Of a stretch of 18,204 nucleotides of DNA, positions 6,493 to 13,530 are shown piece by piece. Each line of letters begins with the position of its first letter. Within the stretch, counting starts at the first letter, position 1. Under the pieces are notes generated by a model, which saw only the letters and a program-made list of their open reading frames with translations, searched no databases and had not been told where the DNA came from. This DNA comes from an uncultured Bacilli bacterium (GTDB taxonomy: Bacteria > Bacillota_I > Bacilli_A > RF39 > UBA660), in the NCBI GenBank assembly GCA_947628685.1, contig CANRAT010000028.1, positions 1 to 18,204 on the forward strand, given 5' to 3'. The position numbers and the translations under genes were made by a program.

Positions 6493-6498
6493 TATACT
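6493..6498 (+). promoter_or_regulatory. -10 box directly before the gdpD-like gene (leaderless start)
   Basis: TATACT ends only five nucleotides before the ATG at 6504, and there is no ribosome-binding site between them. If transcription starts the usual 6-7 nt after the -10 box, the message begins at the start codon itself. No good -35 box is visible at normal spacing. Confidence 0.5.
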
Positions 6499-6503
6499 TA
6501 ACT

Positions 6504-7181
6504 ATGAAAGATTTAACTTTTCTAAAAGAAAGACTAATTGCTCATAGAGGTGTGTATAACTCTAAAGTAATAGAAAATACACTACCTGCATTTTCTAAAT
6601 GTGTGGATAAAAATTATATAATTGAATTAGATATACACATACTTAAAGATAATACTATAGTTATATACCACGATTATAACTTAAATAAACTTTGTGGCGT
6701 TAATAAAATAGTAGAAACATTAAATTATGATGATTTATCCAAAATAAAAATTAAAAATGAATATACAATTCCTACTTTAGAACAAGTTATGCACATAGTT
6801 AGCGGCAAAGTACCTATCTTAATAGAAATTAAAGACTTAGATAATAATTCTAAATTTGAAGAAGAACTTGTTAAATTACTTGATAATTATAAAGGTAAGT
6901 TTGCAATACACAGTATGAATCCTTTTGTAATAGATTGGTTATATAAAAATAGAAAAGATTATGTAATTGGGTTAATAGTACTTAATGAATTAAATTTTAA
7001 ATTAGTAAAGAAATATACTAAAAAAATAGATTTTATTTCGATATATAAAAAACAAATACCATTTAAGTTCGATAAAATAAAAATAGCTTGGACTATAAAA
7101 AACAAAGATGAATATTTAAAATACAAAGACTTGTGTGATAATTTAATATGTGAAAATATTAAAGATTATGATATACTATAA
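6504..7181 (+). CDS. Glycerophosphodiester phosphodiesterase
   Basis: A 225-residue GDPD-family protein (TIM barrel). It releases glycerol-3-phosphate and an alcohol from glycerophosphodiesters. The key motifs are present: H14-R15-G16, E24-N25-T26, the metal pair E41-x-D43 (IELDIHILKD) and H56-D57 with 'NLNKLCG' after it. A later 'PILIEIKD' is also typical. There is no signal peptide, so it acts in the cytoplasm on recycled phospholipid head groups. It is slightly shorter than the usual 240-250 residues, but its ends look complete. The ATG lacks a ribosome-binding site and sits right after a -10 box, so it is probably translated from a leaderless message. No other start fits the conserved N-terminus better. 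Confidence 0.9.
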   Translation: MKDLTFLKERLIAHRGVYNSKVIENTLPAFSKCVDKNYIIELDIHILKDNTIVIYHDYNLNKLCGVNKIVETLNYDDLSKIKIKNEYTIPTLEQVMHIVSGKVPILIEIKDLDNNSKFEEELVKLLDNYKGKFAIHSMNPFVIDWLYKNRKDYVIGLIVLNELNFKLVKKYTKKIDFISIYKKQIPFKFDKIKIAWTIKNKDEYLKYKDLCDNLICENIKDYDIL

Positions 7182-7189
7182 ATGGTGAT
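7172..7189 (+). promoter_or_regulatory. Compact promoter/SD module of the methyltransferase gene
   Basis: An extended -10 (TGA then TATACT, 7172-7177) is followed by six nucleotides and GGTGAT (7184-7189), then three nucleotides and the ATG at 7193. The -10 box lies within the last codons of the upstream gene. The expected transcript start is the first G of GGTGAT, giving a 9-nt leader. Confidence 0.55.
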
Positions 7190-7192
7190 ATT

Positions 7193-8065
7193 ATGCGCAG
7201 AATTAGTGATGAATGGACCGACTATGAATGTATAGATGCAGGTAATGGGGAAAAATTAGAGCGTTGGGGTGATGTAATCTTAAGAAGACCTGATCCACAA
7301 GCCATATGGAATGTAGAATATAACGATGCATGGAAAAATGTCGATGGCCATTATTTTAGAAGTAATAAAGGTGGTGGCGAATGGAAATTTTATTCTAAAC
7401 TACCTGAATATTGGACTATTAGTTATAAACATTTAACATTTAAAGTAAGTCCTACTAATTTTAAACATACAGGACTTTTTCCAGAACAGGCAACTAATTG
7501 GGATTTTATGATGGATATGATTAAAAAAAGTAATAGAAAAATAAAGGTACTAAATTTATTTTCATATACAGGAGCGGCTAGTATGGCATGTTCTAGTGCT
7601 GGAGCAGATGTTGTACAAGTTGATGCATCAAAAGGTATGACAGAGTGGGCAAAAGAAAATATGAAACTATGTGGTTTAGAGAATAACTCAATTAGATTTA
7701 TAGTTGATGATTGTCTTAAATTTGTTGAAAGAGAATATAGAAGAGGAAATAAATACGATGCAATAGTAATGGATCCACCAAGTTATGGTAGAGGTCCAAA
7801 TAATGAAGTATGGAAATTTGAAAAATCAATATATGAATTAATTAATGCTTGTATAAAAATATTAAGTGATAAGCCACTGTTCTTTTTGATTAATTCATAC
7901 ACAACAGGTATTTCTAGTATAGTATTAGAAAACATTCTTAAAACGACACTACTCCCATTATATCCAAATGGGTGTGTTGATGCAGGAGAAGTAGGACTTA
8001 AAATAACTAGAGATAACTTAATACTTCCTTGCGGTATATATGGTAGGTATATATCAAATGATTAA
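7193..8065 (+). CDS. Class I SAM-dependent methyltransferase, RlmI-like (COG1092 type)
   Basis: A 290-residue methyltransferase. The N-terminal part has the family pattern 'GEKLERWGDVILRRPDPQAIW', then 'TGLFPEQATNWDFM'. The SAM-binding motif I is 'VLNLFSYTGAASMACSSAGA' (residues 119-138), with D144 as the likely ribose-binding acid, and motif IV is 'DAIVMDPPSYGRG' (189-201). Related proteins include the 23S rRNA m5C methyltransferase RlmI, so RNA is the probable substrate. The exact nucleotide is unknown, and the Cys expected of some m5C enzymes is not present in motif IV. It overlaps the next gene, a pseudouridine synthase, by 8 nt (ATGATTAA), which supports an RNA-modification pairing. It starts from a compact promoter/SD module. 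Confidence 0.85.
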   Translation: MRRISDEWTDYECIDAGNGEKLERWGDVILRRPDPQAIWNVEYNDAWKNVDGHYFRSNKGGGEWKFYSKLPEYWTISYKHLTFKVSPTNFKHTGLFPEQATNWDFMMDMIKKSNRKIKVLNLFSYTGAASMACSSAGADVVQVDASKGMTEWAKENMKLCGLENNSIRFIVDDCLKFVEREYRRGNKYDAIVMDPPSYGRGPNNEVWKFEKSIYELINACIKILSDKPLFFLINSYTTGISSIVLENILKTTLLPLYPNGCVDAGEVGLKITRDNLILPCGIYGRYISND

Positions 8066-8723
8066 TATTATATATGAAGATAACCATCTTTTAGTTGTTG
8101 AAAAGAAAGTTAATGTACCTGTTCAAAAAGATGCAAGTAATGATTTAGACTTTTTAACTATGTTAAAAGATTATATAAAAAATAGAGATAAGAAGCCCGG
8201 GAACGTTTATTTAGGGTTAGTTCATAGACTTGATAGACCAGTGGGTGGAATTATGGTGTTTGCTAAAACAAGTAAATGTGCATCTAGACTAAGTGAACAA
8301 GTAAGGAATAGGAGTTTTAAGAAAACTTATTATGCTATAGTTTTAGGAAAATTAGATAAGAGCGGTACTTTTAAAGATAAATTACTTAAAGATGATAAAA
8401 CAAATATAGTTAAAGTAGATGATAAAGGTAAAGAGGCTATCTTAAATTATGAAGTTATAGATTATAAAGATAATTTATCTTTAGTTAGTATAAATCTAGA
8501 AACAGGTAGGTCCCATCAAATAAGAGTACAATTTTCATCACGTAATCATCCTTTATATGGGGACCAAAAATATAGTAAGAATGCAAAAAAAGGGGAGCAA
8601 ATAGCGTTGTTTTCTAAAAATATTACCTTTATGCATCCTATTACTAAAGAATTGTTATCTTTTAGTTTACAGTTACCGAATACAAATCCATGGAATTTAT
8701 TTAAAAATGTAAATAAAATATAA
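8058..8723 (+). CDS. RluA-family RNA pseudouridine synthase
   Basis: A 221-residue pseudouridine synthase without an S4 domain. The start 'MINIIYEDNHLLVVEKK' is typical of the family. The catalytic segment is 'VHRLDRPVGGIMVFAKTS', with D59 as the nucleophile in HRLDR. Later come 'LETGRSHQIRVQFSSRNHPLYGD' (in two parts) and a late 'LFSKNITFMHP', both standard. It isomerises uridine to pseudouridine in rRNA or tRNA; the site cannot be read from sequence. I chose ATG 8058, which overlaps the methyltransferase stop (ATGATTAA), over the upstream ATG 8040, because family members start here and because coupling explains the weak ribosome-binding site. A terminator-like hairpin begins at the stop codon. 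Confidence 0.93.
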   Translation: MINIIYEDNHLLVVEKKVNVPVQKDASNDLDFLTMLKDYIKNRDKKPGNVYLGLVHRLDRPVGGIMVFAKTSKCASRLSEQVRNRSFKKTYYAIVLGKLDKSGTFKDKLLKDDKTNIVKVDDKGKEAILNYEVIDYKDNLSLVSINLETGRSHQIRVQFSSRNHPLYGDQKYSKNAKKGEQIALFSKNITFMHPITKELLSFSLQLPNTNPWNLFKNVNKI

Positions 8724-8752
8724 AGTAAGTACTGGTGTTATACTTACTTTTA
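8722..8752 (+). terminator. Terminator-like hairpin after the RluA-type gene
   Basis: AAAGTAAGTA (8722-8731) and TACTTACTTT (8741-8750) form a perfect 10-bp stem with a 9-nt loop, overlapping the TAA stop codon. The T-run is short (8748-8751), so termination may be partial. Confidence 0.65.
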
Positions 8753-8803
8753 TATTGACAAAATAAAAAATTGATTTAATAAATCTTTTTTATTTGAAAA
8801 TCA

Positions 8804-8820
8804 TATATTTTATTGGTGAT
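8804..8820 (+). promoter_or_regulatory. Compact promoter/SD module of cwlD
   Basis: TATATT (8804-8809) is followed by five nucleotides, GGTGAT (8815-8820), four nucleotides and a TTG start at 8825. The octamer CATATATT (8802-8809) also fits the sporulation sigma-E -10 consensus (CATAyAnT), which would suit a cortex gene. A perfect -35 box TTGACA lies further up (8755-8760) with TAATAA 16 nt after it, so a second, housekeeping promoter is possible. Confidence 0.45.
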
Positions 8821-8824
8821 TATA

Positions 8825-9484
8825 TTGAAAAAAATATATTCTTTATTTTTATTTATTGTGCTTAGTTGTTCATTTTCATTTGTAAACGCAAATACTATTA
8901 AAAGTGATTTAAAATTACTTGGTAAAGTAATCTATGTTGACGCTGGACATGGAGGTCTTGATCCTGGAAGTATATATAAAAATATATATGAAAAAGATAT
9001 AAATTTAGAAATAGTTAAAAAACTTGAAAGTGTATTAGAAAATGAAGGCGCAATAGTATATTTAACTCGTTATGGAGATTATGATTTAAGTAAGAATTAT
9101 ACTGGATCTAGAAAAAAAAGTGACCTTAATAATAGAGCAAAAATAATAAATGAATCTAAGGCAGATATCTATATATCAATACATTTAAATTCTATTAGTT
9201 CATCTACTTGGAGTGGTGCGCAAGTATTTTTTGATGACGTTAATGAAAATAATATTAAAATTGCCAAGATAATGCAAGAGCAATTAAAAAAAGATTTAAA
9301 GACAACTAGAGAAGTTAAAGAGATAAGTACCATGCTTATGAATAGAAAAATAACTATTCCGGGAGTTTTAATTGAGGCAGGATTTTTATCTAATCCAAAT
9401 GATAGATATTTACTCCAAAAATCCGATTATCAATTAAAAATTGCAAACTCTATAAAAGAGGGAATAATAAAATATTTTAATTAG
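8825..9484 (+). CDS. cwlD: N-acetylmuramoyl-L-alanine amidase, CwlD type
   Basis: A 219-residue Amidase_3 enzyme with a signal peptide (MKKIYSLFLFIVLSCSFSFVNA, two parts; cleavage after A22). The zinc and catalytic residues are in place: H42 in 'VDAGHGG', E56 in 'YEKDINLE', H120 in 'ISIHLNS' and E184 in 'IEAGFLSNP'. The segments 'KKSDLNNRAKIINESKADIY' and 'SGAQVFF' resemble CwlD, which strips peptides from muramic acid so that spore cortex muramic lactam can form. That needs a deacetylase (PdaA) not seen here. A vegetative amidase is the alternative. The start is TTG 8825, four nucleotides after GGTGAT; upstream TTG and GTG codons overlap that site. dacB and spmAB nearby support a spore role. 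Confidence 0.85.
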   Translation: MKKIYSLFLFIVLSCSFSFVNANTIKSDLKLLGKVIYVDAGHGGLDPGSIYKNIYEKDINLEIVKKLESVLENEGAIVYLTRYGDYDLSKNYTGSRKKSDLNNRAKIINESKADIYISIHLNSISSSTWSGAQVFFDDVNENNIKIAKIMQEQLKKDLKTTREVKEISTMLMNRKITIPGVLIEAGFLSNPNDRYLLQKSDYQLKIANSIKEGIIKYFN

Positions 9485-9498
9485 ATAAAGATGTGTGT

Positions 9499-9516
9499 TA
9501 AAATATAGATGGTGGT
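9499..9516 (+). promoter_or_regulatory. Compact promoter/SD module of the WYL regulator
   Basis: TAAAAT (9499-9504), preceded by TGT as an extended -10, is followed by exactly six nucleotides, GGTGGT (9511-9516), three nucleotides and the ATG at 9520. The expected leader is 9 nt. Confidence 0.5.
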
Positions 9517-9519
9517 TGT

Positions 9520-10119
9520 ATGTCAAAAATTAGCAATGTGCTTACAATGATTGAATATATGAGTACTGGTAAAAAGTACAGTATAAATGAACTATCAGAA
9601 CTACTTGAAGTTTCTCCACGTATGATTAGGATTTATAAAAGTGAAATAGAAAAGGCTGGTATTTATATAGATACCATAATGGGACCTTATGGGGGATATG
9701 TTTTAAATCAATCAATTAGAGTACCTAAAAGAAAGTTTATTAAAGAAGATTATGAATTAATAGATAAATGTATAAATTTAATTAATGATAAAGATGATAA
9801 GGAAAAGTTAATTTTACTTAAAGATAAAATTAGAGGTATTTATATAGGTAGTAAAGATGAAAAAAGAGAACTTAATTTAAATAACGAAAATTTAAATAAG
9901 TATAATATCTTCGCACGCGCAATAAAAGAAAGAAGAAAAGTAAAGATATTATATTATTCTTATGGAAAAGGAGAACTTGAAAGAGTAGTAAATCCAAGAG
10001 AAATGTTTTTATTTAATGATGTTTGGTATTGTACTGCATTTTGTGAACTTAGAAGTGACATAAGGCATTTTGATTTAAATAGAATTAGAAAAATAGAATT
10101 ATTAGATGAAAAATTTTAA
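9520..10119 (+). CDS. HTH-WYL domain transcriptional regulator
   Basis: A 199-residue regulator. Residues 1-60 form a DeoR-like winged helix (ISNVLTMIEYMSTGKKYSIN, then 'ELSELLEVSPRMIRIYKSEI' and 'GPYGGYVL' as the wing). Residues about 130-199 are a WYL domain (KVKILYYSYGKGE, then 'RVVNPREMFLFNDVWYCTAF', then 'HFDLNRIRKIELL'), with WYC where the name-giving W-Y-L stands. It is shorter than the usual 300-plus residues because the C-terminal WCX extension is missing; the end looks natural. WYL domains bind nucleic acids or nucleotides and often sit beside stress, DNA-damage or phage-defence genes. It is followed after 54 nt by the SIS/Ham1 pair, which it may control. Confidence 0.88.
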   Translation: MSKISNVLTMIEYMSTGKKYSINELSELLEVSPRMIRIYKSEIEKAGIYIDTIMGPYGGYVLNQSIRVPKRKFIKEDYELIDKCINLINDKDDKEKLILLKDKIRGIYIGSKDEKRELNLNNENLNKYNIFARAIKERRKVKILYYSYGKGELERVVNPREMFLFNDVWYCTAFCELRSDIRHFDLNRIRKIELLDEKF

Positions 10120-10147
10120 ATAGACCATATATTTCCTACTTAAATGA

Positions 10148-10166
10148 TATTATATGCTTAAGGAGG
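10148..10166 (+). promoter_or_regulatory. Promoter and SD of the SIS/Ham1 pair
   Basis: An extended -10 (TGA then TATTAT, 10148-10153) is followed by six nucleotides and AAGGAGG (10160-10166), then the ATG at 10174. The expected start is the first A of the ribosome-binding site, leaving a 14-nt leader. The position right after the WYL regulator gene makes it a candidate target of that regulator. Confidence 0.55.
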
Positions 10167-10173
10167 AATTTTT

Positions 10174-11211
10174 ATGGTTAAAGAAAATATGAACGATAAC
10201 TTTAATAAGTTAAAAAAAAGAGTTTTGGATTCGCTTTCCAAAACAGATTTGAAAAGAATTAGAGATATTTTATCAAATATCAATGAACCAACACTTGTAA
10301 GTGGTGTTGGTGGGAGCAATGTTGTTAGTAATTACTTATCTAAAGTGCTAAGCAAAAAGAATAATATAGTTTGTGAATCTATCACACCAAGAGATATGCT
10401 TTATAGAAACTTAAAGGGATTTAAAAATATAATATCTTGTAGTTACAGTGGAGATAATTATGGTGTAAAAATATCATTTAATAACGATTTAAACAAATAT
10501 TTACTTTCAAAAAACAAATCAGATGGAGTTATAAGTATCAATTATAACGTAGAAGATGTTGAGAATAGTTTTATATCATTATCCTCAACACTTATACCTA
10601 TGACCATCGCACTTTTATATTACTCTGATGATTTAAATAAAGTAGAAGATATATTAAATACAGTTCCTAAATATAGTATACGTAAAGATGCTAGAAATGA
10701 ATTCCTAATTGGATATGAAAGAAGTGATAAAGATTTTATAAAACCACAAGAAATAAATTCATTTTTAGAAGATTTGTATAATTTATTTCCTTTTTGTAAA
10801 CCATTAAACGGTAATGTATTTGAAATATTAAGTGGATATGAAACTAGTTCAGCCGCACATTTTTTAGAGTCGACTATGATTGAGGCAGGTTTATCTATTC
10901 CTGTAGTACATGATAAATACGATTATTGTCATGGAAGAAGTAATCTAAATTATCAATATAACAATAATTTAATATTTTTTGATAATAATACCGAATTAGA
11001 TAAATATTATAAGAAAATACTAAAAGAACAATATAGGAGTATTATAAGCATCAAAAAAAGATACGATGATGATATCATAAATGATTATTATTTAACTTAT
11101 ATAAGCATGTTACTTTTAAAGGAATTTGCTAAAAGTTTAGATAAGGATTTATCACTCGTTAAATATTCGCCATTAGTAAAAAAATTATATTATTATAAAG
11201 GAGAAATGTAG
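10174..11211 (+). CDS. SIS-like (phosphosugar isomerase-fold) protein
   Basis: A 345-residue cytoplasmic protein that looks like a divergent SIS-fold protein. Residues 40-95 carry the typical start of such a domain: 'TLVSGVGGSNVVSNYLSKVL', then 'FKNIISCSYSGDNYG', where S-x-S-G usually binds the sugar phosphate. The usual Thr after S-x-S-G is Asp here. A second region (about 222-260) has 'ESTMIEAGLSIPVVH' and H253-G254, like the E-x-x-x-E...HG segment of double-SIS proteins. The substrate is unknown. A strong AAGGAGG site precedes the ATG by 7 nt. The next gene (Ham1-like) starts 1 nt after its stop, so the two are translationally linked and probably act on a common compound. Family call is moderate; activity is uncertain. 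Confidence 0.75.
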   Translation: MVKENMNDNFNKLKKRVLDSLSKTDLKRIRDILSNINEPTLVSGVGGSNVVSNYLSKVLSKKNNIVCESITPRDMLYRNLKGFKNIISCSYSGDNYGVKISFNNDLNKYLLSKNKSDGVISINYNVEDVENSFISLSSTLIPMTIALLYYSDDLNKVEDILNTVPKYSIRKDARNEFLIGYERSDKDFIKPQEINSFLEDLYNLFPFCKPLNGNVFEILSGYETSSAAHFLESTMIEAGLSIPVVHDKYDYCHGRSNLNYQYNNNLIFFDNNTELDKYYKKILKEQYRSIISIKKRYDDDIINDYYLTYISMLLLKEFAKSLDKDLSLVKYSPLVKKLYYYKGEM

Positions 11212-11212
11212 T

Positions 11213-11824
11213 ATGGAAAGTTTAACTTTTGTAACAGGTAATAGTGGTAAGTATTTATCAGTAAAAGAACAATTTGAAAAAAATAATTTAACTGTAGGGT
11301 TTTATACTTATGATGCTAAAGAATTAGAAATAAATGATATAGAAAAAATCTCTAAAAATAAGGCGAGCGACGCATATAAGATATTGAATAAACCTTGTTT
11401 TGTAAGTGATACAGGTTTTTATATAGAAAATTATCCAAATAATCCGGGGTATCCAGGAGCATTTGTTAAAAGAAGTAATATTTCAAGTGATGTAGATTCC
11501 TTGTTAAATACTATGAAAAACGTAAAAAATAGAAATTGTAAGTTTGTAGATTGTTTAACATTTTTTGATGGGAATGAATATTATACTTTTTTTGGAGTAA
11601 GTAGTGGAACTTTATCTTGTGAAAAAAGAGGCAATTGGAATAAAAAGTTTAAATCTAATTTATGGTATGTATTTATTCCCAAAAATTGTTCTAAAACTTT
11701 AGCGGAAATGAGTGATGAAGAAAGAGAAAATAGATGTGATGGAAGAACTTCAGCGCTTAATGATTTTATTATTTGGTACAAAAACGAATATTTAAAACAA
11801 AAGAGTAAGACATTAATCTTATAA
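11213..11824 (+). CDS. Divergent Ham1/RdgB-like nucleotide pyrophosphatase
   Basis: A 203-residue protein with the outline of the ITPase/Ham1/RdgB family, which hydrolyses non-canonical purine NTPs such as ITP and XTP. The N-terminal T8-G-N-S-G-K13 loop and the acidic 'VSDTGFYIENYP' (D66) are clear, and 'YPGAFVKR' and 'KTLAEMSDEER' also align. The base-recognition parts differ from RdgB: where 'FGYDP.F' is expected the protein reads 'KSNLWYVFIP' (147-156), and the 'S-H-R' near the end is replaced by 'CDGRTSAL' (175-182). The substrate is therefore probably not the usual ITP. The start follows an AGGAG site inside the end of the SIS-like gene. A terminator follows the stop. Confidence 0.8.
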   Translation: MESLTFVTGNSGKYLSVKEQFEKNNLTVGFYTYDAKELEINDIEKISKNKASDAYKILNKPCFVSDTGFYIENYPNNPGYPGAFVKRSNISSDVDSLLNTMKNVKNRNCKFVDCLTFFDGNEYYTFFGVSSGTLSCEKRGNWNKKFKSNLWYVFIPKNCSKTLAEMSDEERENRCDGRTSALNDFIIWYKNEYLKQKSKTLIL

Positions 11825-11825
11825 T

Positions 11826-11849
11826 AAGGACATAATTTGTCCTTTTTTT
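11826..11849 (+). terminator. Rho-independent terminator of the SIS/Ham1 pair
   Basis: AAGGAC (11826-11831) pairs with GTCCTT (11839-11844) around a 7-nt loop, and the stem runs into seven Ts (11843-11849). It begins 2 nt after the stop codon. Confidence 0.85.
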
Positions 11850-11851
11850 CA

Positions 11852-11869
11852 TATAATTTTTTAGGTGAC
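11852..11869 (+). promoter_or_regulatory. Compact promoter/SD module of dacB
   Basis: TATAAT (11852-11857), six nucleotides, GGTGAC (11864-11869), three nucleotides, then ATG 11873. The octamer CATATAAT (11850-11857) also fits the sigma-E -10 consensus (CATAyAnT), with an ATA-containing -35-like segment about 13 nt upstream inside the terminator. Since B. subtilis dacB is made under sigma-E, this is a plausible sporulation promoter, but the match is not decisive. Confidence 0.5.
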
Positions 11870-11872
11870 ATT

Positions 11873-12955
11873 ATGAAGAAAGTTATACTTTTATTACTAC
11901 TCTTAATTCCTTTAAAAATAAATGCAATAGAAACAAGTGCAAGAAGTGCGATATTAATGGATATAGACTCTAATAGAGTTCTTTATGAGAAAAATATACA
12001 TGAGATTAAAAGCGTTGCTAGTATATCAAAAATTATGACTGCTACAGTTGCAATAGAATCAGGAAAACTTGATGATAAAGTTATAGTGGGAGATGAAATT
12101 AACGATGCATATGGGTCTGGTATTTACATTAAAGTTGGTGAAGAATTAACTTTAAGGGATTTATTATATGGTCTTATGCTTAGAAGTGGGAATGATGCTG
12201 CTTTAGCAATTGCGAAATATGTAGGTGGTGATGTTGATACGTTTGTTAAGATGATGAATGATAAGGCTAAAGAGTTAAAAATGACAAACACAACATTTAA
12301 CAATCCAAGTGGTTTAGACCAAGAAAAAGGAAATTATTCAACTGCATATGATATGGCAATATTAACTAGTTATGCGATGAAATTAGATGAATATAGAACT
12401 ATTACAAGTACAAAAAAATATACTTTAACTACAAATAAAAATACATATAGTTGGATTAATAAAAATAAACTTTTATCTATGTATAAATATACAACGGGTG
12501 GTAAAACAGGATTTACAGAAATTGCAAAAAGAACACTTGTAACTACTGCATCAAGAGATAATTTAAATCTTGTTGTAGTAACTTTAAATGATGGTAACGA
12601 TTGGATGGACCATCAATCATTATTTGAATATGGATTTAATAATTTTACTAATATAAATATACTAAAAGAAGGTAAATTAAATATATATAATGAAAAATAT
12701 TATAGTGATTATGAATTATACATAAAAAATGATTACAGTTATTTACTTCAAAATAGTGAAGAAGAAAGTCTACTTATGAAATATGTCCTTGAAAAGAAAA
12801 GAAAAATAAATAATGATGATAAAGTTGGGGTTATTGAGATATATCTTGGAGATAAAATTATACATAAAGAAGATATATATGTAAGAAATTTAAAAAATCA
12901 AAGAAAAAAATCATTTATAGAAAAATTAAAAGAATGGATAGGTAGTTTATGGTAA
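11873..12955 (+). CDS. dacB: D-alanyl-D-alanine carboxypeptidase (PBP5*/DacB-DacF type)
   Basis: A 360-residue penicillin-binding protein with a signal peptide (MKKVILLLLLLIPLKINA, cleavage about residue 18). The three active-site motifs of the SxxK family are present: S50-I-S-K53, S105-G-N107 and K211-T-G213. It trims the terminal D-Ala of peptidoglycan stem peptides; in spores this limits cortex cross-linking. The C-terminal part (about 255-360) is the extra beta domain of the PBP5 family, ending in a hydrophobic-basic stretch that may touch the membrane. The last codons overlap spmA by 7 nt (ATGGTAA). The order dacB-spmA-spmB-rluB is that of Bacillus subtilis, so I use dacB, although dacF cannot be excluded. 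The frame is open upstream to 11837, but the signal peptide and SD fix ATG 11873. Confidence 0.9.
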   Translation: MKKVILLLLLLIPLKINAIETSARSAILMDIDSNRVLYEKNIHEIKSVASISKIMTATVAIESGKLDDKVIVGDEINDAYGSGIYIKVGEELTLRDLLYGLMLRSGNDAALAIAKYVGGDVDTFVKMMNDKAKELKMTNTTFNNPSGLDQEKGNYSTAYDMAILTSYAMKLDEYRTITSTKKYTLTTNKNTYSWINKNKLLSMYKYTTGGKTGFTEIAKRTLVTTASRDNLNLVVVTLNDGNDWMDHQSLFEYGFNNFTNINILKEGKLNIYNEKYYSDYELYIKNDYSYLLQNSEEESLLMKYVLEKKRKINNDDKVGVIEIYLGDKIIHKEDIYVRNLKNQRKKSFIEKLKEWIGSLW

Positions 12956-13530
12956 ATATTATATGGCTTGTATTAATTGTAGTAGGAATTATGTATGGCC
13001 TATTTACAAATAATTTGGAGGTTGTAAATAATACAATAGTTGACAGTACTAAAATTAGCCTTGATATGCTATTTAAAATATTTCCTGTAATCGCACTTTG
13101 GATGGGACTTACTAAAATAGCGGAGAAATCTAAACTGTTAGAAAAATTATCTAATAAACTATCTCCAATATTAACCAAATTGTTTCCAGAAATACCAAAA
13201 GGACATGAGTCCTTGAGTCTAATTGCTAGTAATATGATTGCAAATATATTTGGACTTGGAAGTGCGGCTACTCCTTTTGGACTTAAGGCTATGTCATCTT
13301 TACAAAAATTAAATAAAAAAAAGGATACTGCATCAAGATCTATGATAACATTCTTAGTAATAAATACAAGTGGACTAACTATTATTCCAACTACTATAAT
13401 TTCACTTAGAATGATGTATGGAAGTCTAGAGCCTACTAAAATAGTTTTTGCTTGTATAATTAGTACAGCAATTGCAACTATAGGTGGGATTATAGTAGAC
13501 AGAGTGCTTGCAAGGAGGTATAAAAATTAA
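12949..13530 (+). CDS. spmA: Spore maturation protein A
   Basis: A 193-residue membrane protein with a nucleoside-recognition (Gate) fold. Hydrophobic segments lie at about 3-20, 36-56 and 85-105, with two more near 130-190. The family stretch 'VIALWMGLTKIAEKS', then 'ASNMIANIFGLGSAATPFGL' and 'TSGLTIIPTTII', is clear. SpmA and SpmB are needed for proper dehydration of the spore core in Bacillus and Clostridium, by an unknown mechanism. The ATG lies within the end of dacB (ATGGTAA overlap) and the stop lies within the start of spmB, so the three are translated together. The length is normal for the family. Confidence 0.95.
   Translation: MVNIIWLVLIVVGIMYGLFTNNLEVVNNTIVDSTKISLDMLFKIFPVIALWMGLTKIAEKSKLLEKLSNKLSPILTKLFPEIPKGHESLSLIASNMIANIFGLGSAATPFGLKAMSSLQKLNKKKDTASRSMITFLVINTSGLTIIPTTIISLRMMYGSLEPTKIVFACIISTAIATIGGIIVDRVLARRYKN

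Noticed and set aside
11581..11871. Minus-strand ORF across the end of the Ham1-like gene and its terminator
   Set aside because: It would be transcribed through a strong terminator hairpin, lacks an SD and overlaps a supported gene.
12915..13178. Minus-strand ORF across the dacB/spmA junction
   Set aside because: It is a shadow of the hydrophobic SpmA coding sequence, with no SD or motif.
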